A DNA stretch of 64,000 nucleotides from Daucus carota subsp. sativus (GCF_001625215.2 NC_030387.2:2446501-2510500); one strand, 5' to 3'. Counted from the first letter of the stretch, positions 11,511 through 24,530 are shown. Made by a program: numbers and translations. Notes: generated from the sequence alone by a model not told the origin.

Positions 11511-13013
11511 GGGAAAATAGATTTTTTCGCCACTCAGTTTATTGTGTATTTTCAAACTTACCATTAAATTATAATTTTTTTACTTTTTATCATTAATGTT
11601 AGGTTTGTATTTTTTTACGCCACTAACGTTAGGTTTGGATTTGATTATTAACATTGTGTTATTTTTTTTAGTATTATTAAAACGTAGTGATAATCTACAA
11701 TATAATGATGATCTGATATATATATTTGTATCTTTATTGTAACGACCTCAAAATTTCAAGTACGTAATTACGCGATTATATATTTAATTACTCAATTTCC
11801 GTGAGTCGATGATTATGTTATAAATATTTGTTTCAGATTATTTTAAGAGTGAAAAATTATAGTAAATAATACGATAATTTTCAAGGGTGCGAAATTTATT
11901 TATGATAATAATAGCAGTAGTTTGTACTTATTGTTGAAATGATATGATAGACTGTGTGAAAATGTAGAATCGACCCTGGACTTGTAGGATGAGTTACGTA
12001 ACATAAGACATGTATGCTAAACTAGTGTAACGGCCTAGATCCGGGATATACGGATATGGGGGCGTTACATTTATATATAATACTCTATATGTCTTCTAGG
12101 TAGTTTACTTTGGAGGCGAGAGTTTGAGACGCATTTTAAAACTCCTAAAAAATTTAGTTTATAAATTATTTTATTTTATCTTTGAATAAAATTATGATTT
12201 TCTATTCTCTATATTATATATTGTTTTATAAAAATCAAGGTTAGATTGCATCTACAATTATTTATACTATTGTACAAAAATAGGGACGTATACTATAACA
12301 AAACGAGACAATGAATAATTATAGAATTTCTTAACCTTGATTTTAGGTTTATACGATATCTAAATTGGTGGTTAAACTCCACAAAAATATAGCATCACTT
12401 TACTCAATTTTACTTGAGAATTTATTGTTGATGATAAATTGTTTGAAGTCATTAATTTTGATGATTTAATGAATTTTTAGAATTCTAATTATAATTTTTC
12501 CTGATTTTACTACTCATTTATGTTATTATTACTCCCTCCGTCCATCTGATTTATTTATATTTCTTTCCCACTGCTTGACATGTATTTCGAGGTTTCCACT
12601 TCTTATAAAACATAGTTCCATAACATAATTTTGAGATTTCCTTTTTGTGTAAAAAAATTCAAACGTAAAATTTTTATTCAGAAAAAAAAGTTAAAATAAT
12701 TTATGAAACAAAATCTTTTAGGAGCATTAAAATGCGTGTCAAACTCTCGTCCTGCAAGATAAACTACGGCATATATGAAGTACTACATGTAAAGATTTGA
12801 ACACATATCTATTACCATAATATTGTGGACTACCATTATATTATAATAATGCTAAAAAGAATAGCGTAGTGCTAATAATCAAATATGAACCTAACGATAG
12901 TGACAAAAAACAAATCCAAACCTAAAATTAGTGACAAAAAGAAAAGAAGTTATAGTTTAGTGGTAAGTTTCTAAATACACAATAAGTTGGGTGACGAAAA
13001 AATCTATTTTCCC
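11511..13013. mobile_element. Mutator-like element, 1.5 kb, with 9-bp target duplication
   Basis: The ends are GGGAAAATAGATTTTTTCG on the left and its inverse at 12995-13013. The inverted repeats run for about 200 bp at roughly 80 percent match. The 9-bp sequence TTTAATTTA flanks both sides exactly (11502-11510 and 13014-13022). A 9-bp duplication with long inverted repeats is diagnostic of Mutator-like elements. The interior has no transposase frame, so it is non-autonomous. It contains a second inverted pair (about 12083-12140 versus 12725-12783) and a degenerate Stowaway-like MITE. Confidence 0.85.
12532..12782. mobile_element. Degenerate Stowaway-like MITE nested in the Mutator-like element
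   Basis: Left end CTCCCTCCGTCCATCTGATT after TA. The interior matches the MITE at 3404-3654, including a word resembling TTTTTATTCAGAAAAA. The right end has decayed, leaving only AAAATGCGTGTCAAAC as a family match. Confidence 0.55.
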
Positions 13014-13022
13014 TTTAATTTA

Positions 13023-14459
13023 ATCATTTTGTTGAAATTGGAAATTAAAATTACTTACATTAAAAAATTGGTATATAGGAGGATAGAGTTCATTTTGGAC
13101 TTCAATATCAATACCAAAACTTGCTATTTGGCTCACAAAATCATTGTAAAATCTGGATTTGATTCTCCCTGTTTTTTTAGGTTTTGAAGTATCAAATTCT
13201 GATTCTACCATGATTCCTTGTGTCAAGTAGCAAGTTTTAGAAAATTTATTAAAATCCAAAACGAGCTATATCCTTCAATGTTACCGGTTTTCAATTTTGA
13301 GTAATTTCAATCTTCGACTTTAACAGAATGAACAAATTAAGTTAATTGATAATCAGTTTGAGTCAAATTTATAATGAGTGACATGTTTGTGTTTTTTGAA
13401 TGCAGTCAGTTTTACTTGATATTTAACCTGATAATCAACGATGCATCTAATTGATTGATGAAAAAGACTTCTGTTCTTGTTTCAACTTTCAATAAGTTTG
13501 GTCGGTGATTTTTTACGAATCCGATTCCAGTTATTATAATAAAAGGTAATTAGGATCGAAAACTCAATTTCAAATATGGATGGTCTTTATTTAAAAGTTA
13601 AAAATTCGAGAGGAATATTAATAATTTAATCACATGAATATATATCTCAATATAAAATTGATAAGCGTGTAGTTACTTAGTCCATAAGTCAACTTGTAAA
13701 TAGTGTATAAGTTTATTGAACACTCTTTATTATTCAAGAATATCATATCACATTTTACTAGTTTTCATATAATTTAAAATTTATTATTTATAGTTTAAAT
13801 TTTAACATCATTTTATCAATGTTTTAGTATTAATGAATTGAAATTTGATTAAATTATATTAACATTTTTATTATCTATTTGTAAATGTTTTTCTAATATT
13901 AATATGTGATAATGTGATATTTGATTAATTTTAAATCATATTTTTCATAGTTCATATATCTCTATTTGTAAAGAAAAAAAATATTATTTATCGCTTCGTG
14001 TTTGTCTTGATGTGGACAAATTAGTGTTAAAAAGGGTTACATGATGCTCTTGTATTGAAGTAGAACATGTTAGAGTTAAGAAGTTATATAATGGTTCATA
14101 TTTGTTTTTGAGTAGAATAAGCAGGGATGACAAAAAAACCATGACCAAACCAAAAAAACATTACCAAATTTTTATACATCAAATTATACTCATATTACCT
14201 CATTATATTACAATGATTAGAATATAGTTACCAGCTTTACCACTCCATTTTTAATTTTCCATGGAGGTTGACATGGTATCATAGCAATAAGCTCGATCTC
14301 TCTCAATCATTTACATCTTTTGGTTTCACTCCTTATTTTCTATACAATCTCTTCTCATAGTCCTTTAACATTTGTGTTTGTTCATATTTTGCAATCTCCA
14401 CAGTTTTATACAGTTCTCAATTGAATTCCACATTTCTTGTTTGATTGATCTCACAAATG
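13023..14459. other. AT-rich intergenic region; nothing recognised
   Basis: I see no gene, clear repeat pair or regulatory signal here. The stretch from about 14250 may be the 5' part of the hAT relic that follows. Confidence 0.4.
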
Positions 14460-17215
14460 TTTCGATTGATTATATGGCGATGTCTTTTATTGCTGATGCT
14501 GCTACTATTTGTGTGTCGTCTTCTACAACGGCGATGTCAATTACATCGGCGTCATCTCAGTCGCTTGCCTTTTCATTTATCAATCAATGTTCATCATTTT
14601 TTTTATCTCTGGAGTTCTAATAATCCAAGTATAGATAAAATAAGAAAGAATGTATTGATGAAGTTAGGAACGACGTTGCAATTAGTAAAGTCATTCATGA
14701 TGTTGTTAAAATTGACAATGTGAGTTGTAAACCTGTGCGACCCATTTGGACCTATGGACCAGTTTGCAAGCGTAATAGATCCGGATGCAGCATTAAGGAA
14801 GAGAAGACAACAAAATATTAGTCATGCACTTTTTTAAGAATAGAACCAATGAAGTACATAATTACTTGGATAAATGGGTGTATGATGTTGAGATTCCTTT
14901 CAATGCAATTATTAATGACGACTTTCATCGATTTTATGAAGCGGTTGGATAATTTGGCCCTAAATATATACCTCCAAGCCAACACCGATTATGGGAGCAC
15001 TACTTAAGAAAGAAGTAGAGAAAACTAAACAATCTTTGAAAGGCCATGAGGATGAATGAAAAAAGTCTTGGATGTTCGATAATGACCGATACTTGGTCTG
15101 ATCGGAAAAAGAAGAAGTATTATGAATTTTTGTGTAAATTATAAACTAGGCACAAGCTTTTTTCTTTTCTTCTATTGAATGTTGAAATGAAGCTCATACC
15201 GCCAAGTTCATATTTGAGTATGTGGATAAATACATTAAAGAAGTTGAAGCAGACAATGTTATCCAGGTGGTGACGGATAATGCACCAACTAACATGACTG
15301 CAGTGAAGCTATTGAGAGAAAAAAGACCATATACGTTTTAGACTTCATTTGCTACACTTAAAATGAATCTTATGCTTGAGGTCATAGTGTTAGGATCGCA
15401 TCCACTATAGATTGACGTTAATTAAACATAATAACAAGCATGAAAGTAAAGAATACAAACAATTAACGTGGAAACCCCTCAAGGGAGGGTAAAACCACCA
15501 ATCCACTAAATATGAATGTATTAGAAGATTAGAGTCGATCCCTCACTCAACACTCTTGTATACAAACCCCTCAACTTGATCACAAAAGTTCTCTCTTGTG
15601 TATCTCTCACACAACTCTCTAACTTTTGCAATACATAAAACTCCTACAAATAACTACATTTATAGGCACCACAAATATTCTAACCCTAATTTACTTCAAA
15701 ATCCTATTTATGATAATTACCATCTTTTCCTATCTTGGATAGAAATCCCTCCACAATTAATATTCTACCAAGAATCGGATTATCTCAATTATTATAAATA
15801 AGATACCTTCTCCAATTAGGATTCTTAAATTATTTAGGAACTCGGGACGGAACCCAACACATAAGTAAGTCTGCATTTTTTGATTTAGTTTTCTAGCATT
15901 TTTTAATTGAGTTTTCTACAATTTTATGTGCTATTCAATTCTATTGTGTCATGTTTTTTACATATTTTTCTTGCTATTTTTGTTTAATTTTTTGCAGAGT
16001 TTTATCCAACTTTCTGTGACATTTTAGTCTAGTTTATGTCGGTTATTTTTTCTACAGTTTTTTCAGGTTTCTTTGTGCAGTTCTTTTTATTGAGTTTTCT
16101 GCAGTTTATATGCCATTGAATTCTATTTATGCTCTGTTTTCTGCATTGGTTTGAGCAGAATTGTGGCGTTCTACAGTTATTGAGCAGATCTATATGTTGC
16201 TTTTGAGTAGAATCCTTTTGTAAATTAGTGTAGATTGTTATGCATATAGTGCAGTTTCATTGTTTAGTGTTTCTTATTTCAGGAAAAACTCCAAATTTCA
16301 AATTTGTGATTAAGAAAGCAAAGACTCTGATCATATTTATCTATTCGCACTATAAAACCTTGGCCTTAATGAGAAAGTATACTAATAAAAGAAATATTGT
16401 GAGGCCGAGAGTTACACGATTTGCAAGTTCTTGTCTTACAATACAAAGTATATTGGAGAAAAAGAAAAAGCTGAAATTAATGTTTCCCCGGAGGAATGAG
16501 GCCAGTGCAAGTTCTCAACCAGTGCAAATGGTGTGGCTTCTTATGTAGCAATTGTTAATCAATCATTATGAACTAATCTTACAATGTGTATTGAGTACTT
16601 CGAACCTTTAGTAAAAGTTCTGAGACTTGTTGACAGAGATTGGCGTCCATCTATAGGTTCCGATATTATGAGTGTCCTACGGGCCCGTATTGATATAAGA
16701 AAACGGAAAACATGAATCATTAAATACTGATTAACAGGAATTGGGAATCAAGAATCAAAATATACACATACGAACATATCTTCAAAAATCTTGTGTGTAT
16801 ATGTATCTGTATATATTATTTGAAACATATACAAGATGAAGAATGAAAAAAGAACCAGAAATAAGACGAGAAGAACATGGAGGAAATCCCAAAAATACAA
16901 TGATCATATTTTCAAAAATAGGGAACTTGAAAAAGGTATAACTGAAAGAAGAGTTCATATGTCGTACTTTTGAAAATATAATAGGACAATATAGTATATT
17001 AGGTAATTTCCTCATAATATTTTCTCATATAAATATTTAGTTAATGAATATGTTTTGACTGTTTAACTTATCATTATATTTTTATTTTATTATATATACT
17101 GTTGATAAGTTTGATCATTATGAAAAGAGAAGAAAGATATTTACAAATGAAGATGAAGAGAAAATTAGAACAGGTGATGGATAAAATGGAAGTGATGAAA
17201 TTGATGAAGACATAA
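14460..17215 (+). pseudogene. hAT-type (DUF659) transposase pseudogene, split by an LTR
   Basis: Scattered reading frames encode pieces of a plant hAT transposase in order on the plus strand. At about 14950-15350 the pieces include YIPPSQHRLWEHYL, SIMTDTWSDRK, EAHTAKFIFEYVDKYI and VIQVVTDNAPTNM. At about 16280-16480 come FVIKKAKTLIIFIYSHYKTL and RPRVTRFASSCLTIQSILEK. At about 16590-16660 comes YFEPLVKVLRLVDRDW. The TDTWSDRK and TDNAPTNM words are the DUF659 and catalytic-region signatures. Stops and frameshifts interrupt every part, and a Copia-type solo LTR sits inside at 15388-15859. The element ends were not found. It is a dead relic. Confidence 0.8.
15388..15859 (-). mobile_element. Solo Copia-type LTR
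   Basis: The 472-bp stretch starts TGTTAGG and ends CCCAACA, the TG..CA pattern of an LTR. The flanks CATAG (15383-15387) and CATAA (15860-15864) look like a 5-bp target duplication with one change. Read on the minus strand it has a TATA box (GCCTATAAATG) in the middle and a CT/GT-rich leader after it, so the LTR points to the minus strand. No internal retroelement sequence is present, which implies LTR-LTR recombination. It interrupts the hAT pseudogene and is therefore younger. Confidence 0.7.
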
Positions 17216-17220
17216 TTTTA

Positions 17221-20200
17221 AACCTTGATAGATTTTTTTATGAATATATCTCAATGCTTTTAAGTGCATTTGTCTTATATGTCATTTGTTATTGGTTATA
17301 TATTTTGTAATTGAATTTTGTGATTCGTTTATAACTAGATTTATAAAATTTTATATTTCAAATTATGTTTTAGACTTGTTGTATCTTAGTTTTAATTATT
17401 GTGTTCCTTTCGAGTTTTCGAGGGAGTACCATAATTGATAACTTTTTGATCGTGTATTGCGATTTGGTTTGTCGTTAATTAATGATTGTGTCATCTTTGA
17501 TAACTTTGCTTCGGTGCCTCGCATAATCTTTCGTGCTTTGAATCTTTCTTCTTCTTTTTTCCCTCCTTTTTTTTCTCTTTCTTATTTTCTTTTTTTTTCG
17601 GCGGATTTTTGTATTTCATCTGGGTAATCTTTTTAGTCATTAAAGTTTTATTAACAAAATTTTCGGGACCATCTCTGAATGACCTTTGGTTAGTCGGTAG
17701 ATTTTTTTGAATGAAAGTTCTCATTTCTTCTTAGTTCCACGGATTTTGTGTTTTTTTCATATATCAAAATTTTTATCCAATTTCTTATGGGACATTTCAA
17801 CATGCCCTCTGATTACATGAAAATTTTTCATGAAAAGAAACTTTTCCAATTCTTTCGATATTGTATTTCGGTATAATTAACTGAGGAGAAAGTCTTTATG
17901 ACCAAAAATAAATAAATAAATAATTTAATACATACAATACGAGACGAAAGAATAACATGAAGACCCGCAACTTATTTTATTGATAGTAACTAATCGTATC
18001 GAAGATTATGACCGGTCCTAACTTGTTTGTATAAAGTCTCGCTATAAAAGTAATTGCTTCAAAATCAAATATGTTAACCAAAATTCATGCAAGCAAATTC
18101 GACCGGGATAGCAACTTAGCAAGTCTCGTCTTTATTATCTGATTCACTCTCTGAATCTTGCAACATGAAGGTATAATCAATTCAACGGTATATTATTCCC
18201 CAAAACTTTTTACCCAAAAATTAAATTATGAACAAAAATAAAAAAAAAACGATAACGGAATATGGCTAGCTCGAATTAACCTGTATCAAAAATTAATAGC
18301 GACCTAACGATTTTCGATCACTGGGAGTATTATTAATTTTTGAAAAAATCATTTAAAAGCCGTCGCCTTCTAAAGTTGGCGTATTGGCGATACGTGATAT
18401 TTGTAGCTCCAGCCCATCAAAGCCATATTCATGACTGGCTTAGACCATTTTAGATAACCTTAAAATAATAACTTAACTTAAATTCAATATTAAATTTAAA
18501 TTTTAAGTTATCTATTTCGATAATTTGATATTATATAAGACATATAAGTTAAAGTTAAGTTGAATGGAGACCACATTTTTTCTGAAGACTTAAAGACGTT
18601 AGCAAGTAAAACATTTCATACAAACATTGCAAAACGTATAGTTTTACAAATTATGTTCTACAAAATCATTATTTCATTTCAAATCTTAAATATCATATAA
18701 GTTTTACATGTGGAACATTACAAAATGTTTTGTTCTATGAAATATGTTTAGTTTGCAGAACATTTGTTCAACTTGGAAGTTGGAACATACATTATCAACT
18801 TATTAAACACAGATGATTTCATGATATTTGTAGAACATATTTTACAAAATAATGTATTTTATAGTGTTTTGATTGCAAACCATACGTGGTCTCCGAAGTC
18901 TCTGATGAAATAACGTTCTCCATGCATTGAACTTTCCTCATATAAGTTATTTAAATATAAGTAATGAAAATAAATTTTGATTATTCCGTTGAGTGGTGAT
19001 ATTAATTTTTATAATATAAAACTAATAAATTAAAAATATATTATTCAAGAATTTATATTCAACTAAATTATCAGTTCAAGTCTAGTTTATTTTAATAAAA
19101 CTTCTGATTGTTATACAAATAACTTTTTTCACTCAAAGTCACAAAACGATTTTAAGTTATAGACGGGACTTAAATCTCAGACAAACTGGTTTCTAGACGG
19201 TACCAAAGACAAAAATGGGGCATAATTGTAAATGGGTATGATTAGTGTGTACTCATACACACATGTTAAATGCTAAATTTGATATTCTCAAACTTATGTT
19301 GATCGATGGACTTTTTGTAAATACAGGGAGTCCATCATTATTAATAAGGGAGTCCATCATTATTAATAAGTAGTAGTTAATCAAAATGAGTTACATTCTA
19401 AGAAGCATGGGTGCGGCACCCTGCCGCCCTGCGCATCGGGTGCGGCCGGGTGCACACCGAGTACGGCGTGTGGCGTATCTCACTGCACTTACATCGGGAA
19501 TACACGGAGTGAGGGAAAGGCAGTATCATAAACAAACCAGTTATGTATTTTGTCACAAAATTAACACTAAGCTCCAATTAGAAGCATAGAAGCCTGATAC
19601 AGTCATCACACAACGATTGAGTAAGCGCGAAACATACTGTTATATCATGTGTTGGTGGATCAGTAGGTTTGGATTTTTGTTGTTGTGATGTTACCGTTAA
19701 ATGTAACTATGATAAACTATGATAACTTTGTGTATTTGACTATTTGATTAATTAATAATATATCTAAATATATAATATATATTTTAAATTATTATTTTTT
19801 TGTCATATCTAAATATATAATATACCACGTATCACTGCACCTGCACCCGCACTCATGCTTCATACGTTACACGTGTCCATGTAGTCGCAAGAAAGAAAGA
19901 AGAGGGAAAAGGTAGAATAATATTTAGTAAATTTAATCACTCAGACGCATGCAAGAAAACTTTCAGAAGGATTTACCGACTCGGACGCTACAGAAGATGG
20001 TTTATGATGATAAGGATTTGGATTGAGGCTAAAATGGACCTGTGTGTATAAAAAAAAAAAAAAACAAAGTTAAGAGTCAATTTCGAATAATATTATAATG
20101 AAACAAATAGTTGTAATGATATAATAAGCTAAAAATATCATATGAGTGTATGCAGAGACAAACAAGCTCTTCTTCGTGCCAACCCTCGTCTGTTACGCAT

Positions 20201-20259
20201 CGCTTGGGTTTGTCGGAGACAAATATACTTGTACGTAAGAATTATTGCACCAATAACAC
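17221..20259. other. Geneless region; left copy of a degenerate duplication
   Basis: No supportable gene. Bases 17941-18310 resemble 21450-21830, and 20010-20259 resembles 23079-23165 plus 23685-23860, in the same order. Shared words include ATGAAGACCC, AACTAATCGTA, TATAAAGTCTC, GGACCTGTGTG and CGTTTGGGTTTGTCG-like text. Bases 17515-17600 form a pyrimidine-rich low-complexity tract. Confidence 0.5.
19399..19862. repeat. GC-rich repeat with GAAGCATG(G/A)GTGCGG ends
   Basis: The left end GAAGCATGGGTGCGGCACC (about 19402) has an imperfect inverse near 19835-19860 (CACCCGCACTCATGCTTC). The left 100 bp is unusually GC-rich for the window. It looks like a small DNA transposon fragment. The 67-codon frame across it is compositional, not a gene. 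Confidence 0.35.
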
Positions 20260-20411
20260 GAACTAGAATAATTTTGTAGGCTACACAGGGCCGGGATGGC
20301 CTAAAGGGGTCAGATAATTTGGTGCCATGCTTGAGATTTCATGACTGCCTTGTTGGAAGCATTGCCTCCTGCAGGCTGCAGCACGACGAGAAAGCATGCT
20401 ATTGCCCACCA

Positions 20412-20598
20412 CGGGTGTCCTAGTTGGTTGATACCGTGATTATTTTAAGCTTATCAGTTATCACCCCAATATCATAGGTTCAGTTCCACTCGAGGTAAGG
20501 AAATAGGATCGTCATGCTCAGTGGGTACGAGTGTGGTAGCATTTCTTTGGATTAGTCGATGTGCTCAAAAACCGGCCCGGATATGAGATTTTATATAT
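20412..20598 (+). repeat. tRNA-derived SINE
   Basis: A box-A-like TAGTTGGTTGA (about 20430) is followed about 55 bp later by a box-B-like GGTTCAGTTCC. The body then ends in GGATTAGTCGATGTGCTCAA and CCGGCCCGGATATGAGATTT. That 3' text resembles tails of plant tRNA-derived SINEs. Boundaries are approximate. Confidence 0.5.
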
Positions 20599-20606
20599 AT
20601 ATATAT

Positions 20607-21185
20607 AGAGTCCTACTCCAATAGAAACCAAATTAGCCTAAAAACTAAAAACCAGTTTCTGGACAGTTTTTTATCACTATTTTTAACTACAGAAATCACT
20701 AATTTGTACCTAACATATCACTAATTTATATATAACATATCTCGCGGATATGAATATACACACACACATATATGCAACGTATATGACCATCATCTTCACC
20801 CAAATCGTAATAATGGACCTCTTACCACCATTACCAGACGTTTTCATGACTTGCCACCATTGTCTATCATCACCAATAGTCACATACACTTTCTATCATA
20901 ACTTACAAAACTAACGACTACTTACCATCATCATACAACTTCTCTTGCGGCTTCCTACCGTCAATAACCTTCCTACGGATGAAATTGATCATCTATAATC
21001 GATTATCAATAGTTTAGATAAGTAGATTTTCTCAATTTTGATAATAAAAATCGCTGTTTACATACTATATAAAAACAGTGATTAGTGCAGTATAAATTAG
21101 TGATACCCGCAGTTATAAATAGTGGTAGGGAAACTGGAATCTAGTTTTTATTTTAAGAGTGGTTTCTATTTGATCATAAGCCTAT
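20607..21185. mobile_element. MITE-like element with imperfect ends in TA-rich DNA
   Basis: Left AGTCCTACTCCAATAGAAACC and right (inverse AGGCTTATGATCAAATAGAAACC) form an imperfect inverted pair, each next to TATATA. CTAGTTTTTATT near the right end mirrors AAAACTAAAAACCAG near the left. Superfamily not assigned. Confidence 0.45.
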
Positions 21186-21191
21186 CTATCT

Positions 21192-21192
<1 letters not shown>

Positions 21193-21290
<98 letters not shown>

Positions 21291-21300
21291 TATATATATA
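21193..21300. repeat. (TA)n microsatellite
   Basis: About 50 TA units with one or two AATA interruptions. Confidence 0.95.
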
Positions 21301-21449
21301 AAGCATGCAAAATATTATGGTCTTGAAAACTGAGATGACAAGTCTTCTTCACTTTAAACATCTGCATTACACTTCTACTAAATATGTCAATTTCGAAAAA
21401 CAGTTATAATCCCTCTGAGATGCGTGTTTTTGCTATCAGATAAATTGAG

Positions 21450-23860
21450 AGGAAACAAGAAATAATATGAAGACCCACAGCTTTATTTAACTGATAGCAA
21501 CTAATCGTACTTAAGATTATGATATGATCAATAATTTTAAAACTTTTGCTATGCAACTTGTTTATATAAAGTCTCCCTATTAGTTTGCAATGCAGCTATA
21601 ATCAGTTATCTTGGGATCTTTCTCTTATTCTCGCAACATGAAGATATTAATTAGGCTCGTTGCTCAACAGTATATAATATTGTCCCCCTACAAAAGTTTA
21701 CTCAAAAGAAGGAAACTTACAAATTAAAATGGATGAAGATTCAAAACAGTTGGGAAATATGATTAGCTAACCCTACTATACCTATAGTATTTTAACTCCT
21801 GCAACTTCGCAAGTTAACGATAATTGGCATTGTTAGGTCGTTTTTGGTTAAAATGATGAGGTCTTTCAGTAAAAAAATTTAAAAGATTCATGTAGGGATC
21901 TTTGACTTAATTTAAAATAAGTGCTTATTATTTTTAAATGAGAAATTAGTTACAAATGAGAAGTGATTTCTAATTTATGTGTGCATAAATTTTTTTGTGC
22001 TTGGCAATTTACATGGTATACAAATTATTTATAAAATAATAAATTATTATATTTTATTTTTTAAAGTGGCCATCAACATTTTTGTAAAATCAAATTTTAA
22101 AAATAAAAATAAGTTATTGAAAAAGTTAGGATTTTCAACTTCTCAGGTTGTGACTTATAAATTGAAAATTGACTTATAAATTATTTACACAAACGATACG
22201 AATAAATTGGTCCATACTTTTAATCCACAAATTGAGTTTAATAGCTCAGCCAAATATTGTAGATAGATCCATCCAAGCCTCCTGCCCGTCGTCAAGATAT
22301 TTAGCCCCATACTAATGACAAGAACTACGAGCATCTCTAATGAAACTCTTAAACAAACTCTTATCTTTAGATTCAAAGAGCAAGTCAAAAAAATGCTCGA
22401 ATGGGCTTCTAGAAAAAATTTAAGAGCATATCATCTCTCCTCTCTTTCTCTTTTAAAGAGCATCTAGTAACTCCTGATTTTTTATTCATGAACATTGTAT
22501 TAATTTTTCTCCCACTTCACATTCAACGTTTCTCTCTCTTTATATTTTTCTTTCTCATTTATATTAATAAAATATGACTGGAGAGTATGTATAAAGAGGA
22601 GCACTGGAGTTGGAAACTTTTTCAAGACAGAGCATCTGTGTTATGACTATGCTTTACAACAATATCGACAATTTCACAACAAAAATTGAGCTTCAGAACA
22701 GGATGGTACGACACTAAATCATCGTGTTATCAATCAAAATAGAAAAGAAAGTCATGCTCACAGACTTTATCGTGACTATTTTTCAGATAATCCAACATAT
22801 CCAGAAACAATGTTTTGCAGATCTGGAATGTGTGGACTCCTATTCTTGAGGATTGAAGAACATGATAGTTATTTTATTCCAAAAACTGACTGCAAGATAA
22901 ATACACATAAAAAATCTTGATGGGTTGGAGTTGCTCGAATAGCACACAATCACACAAACAAAGAAGTTGGGAAAAGGTGAAAGAAATCTTTAGCAAATTC
23001 AAAGCAAGAGAGATACAAACAAGAAATCTCTACCAAGGTTTTACTGTACTCGAACTGTCGAACACTAAACAGGATTAATCACAAGGACATGGACTGCGGC
23101 TAAAATTTGAGGGACCTGTGTGCAGATAAAAACCAAAGTTAAAGTCACTTTCGAATAATATTATAACAGGGCCGGCCCCATCATGTTTGCACAACGTAAA
23201 TCAGTTGCGACCCTACTGTATATTTATCCTGCATATTTGAAAATACATTTTCATATAAATGATTCATAGATTTTGGGTCCACATGCTAGACTAAGGGACG
23301 GGCCGGGATCGTTGACATGATTTAAAAAAAATATTTAGTATTTATAAATAGAAATTTAATTATAAATAAAAGTTAACTTCTAGTTTATGTGTCTGGATAA
23401 ATTTGTTGGTGTTTACAAATTTTTTTGTATAAAAATTAATATTGTAATAATAAATTATTGTAAATTATCTTTAAAATGATCTTGTAAAAATTTGTAAATC
23501 AAATTTCAAAAATAAAAATAAACCACTTAAATTCGTTAGGATTTTCAACTTTTCAAATTCTAACTTATAAATAGGAAATTGACTTATAAATTTGTTACAC
23601 AAATAGAATGAATAACTTATTTCTGACTTAAAAATCTCAAAAATACAGCCAAACCATCCTTAAATTTTGTGAGAGACGCCAGAAAACAAATAGTAAAATG
23701 ACATAACAAATTGAAATACATCAAGTAAATGTATGGAGAGACGAACTCACAAACATGCTATTCTACTTGCCAACCTTCATCTGTTACAAATCGTTTGGGT
23801 TTGTCGCCGGGGACAAATAGACCCTCTTATTTTCGTGAGAATTATTAAATTTGGAAAGTT
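21450..23860. repeat. Right copy of a degenerate duplication, with insertions
   Basis: Matches 17941-20259 in blocks and in the same orientation. The copy is interrupted by the PIF/Harbinger fragment (22329-22936) and by a segment with GGGCCGGCC-type ends (about 23165-23312), which splits the last matching block. The left copy carries different insertions. The duplication therefore predates these transposons. Confidence 0.5.
22329..22936 (+). mobile_element. Deleted PIF/Harbinger element with transposase fragment
   Basis: The left end GAGCATCTCTAATG and right end (inverse GAGCAACTCCAACC) resemble plant PIF/Harbinger ends. Between about 22722 and 22890 the plus strand encodes NRKESHAHRLYRDYFSDNPT, then YPETMFC, LLFLRI and EEHDSYFIPKTDC. 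This matches the N-terminal region of plant Harbinger nucleases (RLYxDYFxxNPxYP..LFLRI..HDxYF). The DDE catalytic part is missing, so the copy is dead. Confidence 0.65.
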
Positions 23861-24530
23861 TTAGAATGGGCACTTTCACATCTCTCATATTGATTATCTA
23901 ACTCTACAAACATACACGATGGCTGTCATTTCGCTTGTAGTGTGGCATACCACGAAACACATGGCTGTTCAAATTTAGATCAGCCACCCTAAAACACGTA
24001 GAATATATGGGGATGTGCTATAATTTGTAACCTTTAAGCTCATAAGTAGCTAACGTGGTGTTTGACAAATTCTTTTTACACACTTCACAAGATTCTTTTA
24101 CACTCCTCACCAATAATTTGTAGAATCGGTATATTTTGATCAAGAAACTGAAGAACACCCTCATAGTTTATGCCGAGTTGTTTTGTTGAAATACCTAGCC
24201 ATTTACCACCAAACCTGCAGGTCCTAAGAAAGAAATGGAATGTGGTTGTTATATCATTACATAAGTACGTAGCAACAGAGAAAGGTTTTGTAAGTCTTTC
24301 ACAAAAGAAATGGTCATGTAATATCCTCCAACTTAATTTTTATATAACATTATATAATTGGTACAGAATTGTTAGGAATCGAAATTTTTATTTAACTGTA
24401 GTTTGCAAGTAGTGCCGATTAATATAAAACCCATTCTAATCAGACTCTTAGATATAACTGTGGATTAAAAAAGTTAATTAGACATCACAGATATAGCAGA
24501 GGGCATGTATTCTCCTTTGTCCTCGTATGT

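Noticed and set aside
16240-16548. 102-codon plus-strand frame as a separate gene
   Set aside because: Its text belongs to the decayed hAT transposase and continues in other frames.
19386-19589. GC-rich 67-codon frame
   Set aside because: Lies in a repeat with inverted ends; arginine/histidine-rich text reflects composition.
21182-21367. Reading frames rich in Y-I repeats through (TA)n tracts (also 24693-25029 and 47983-48279)
   Set aside because: They are direct translations of TA microsatellites, without any other coding signal.
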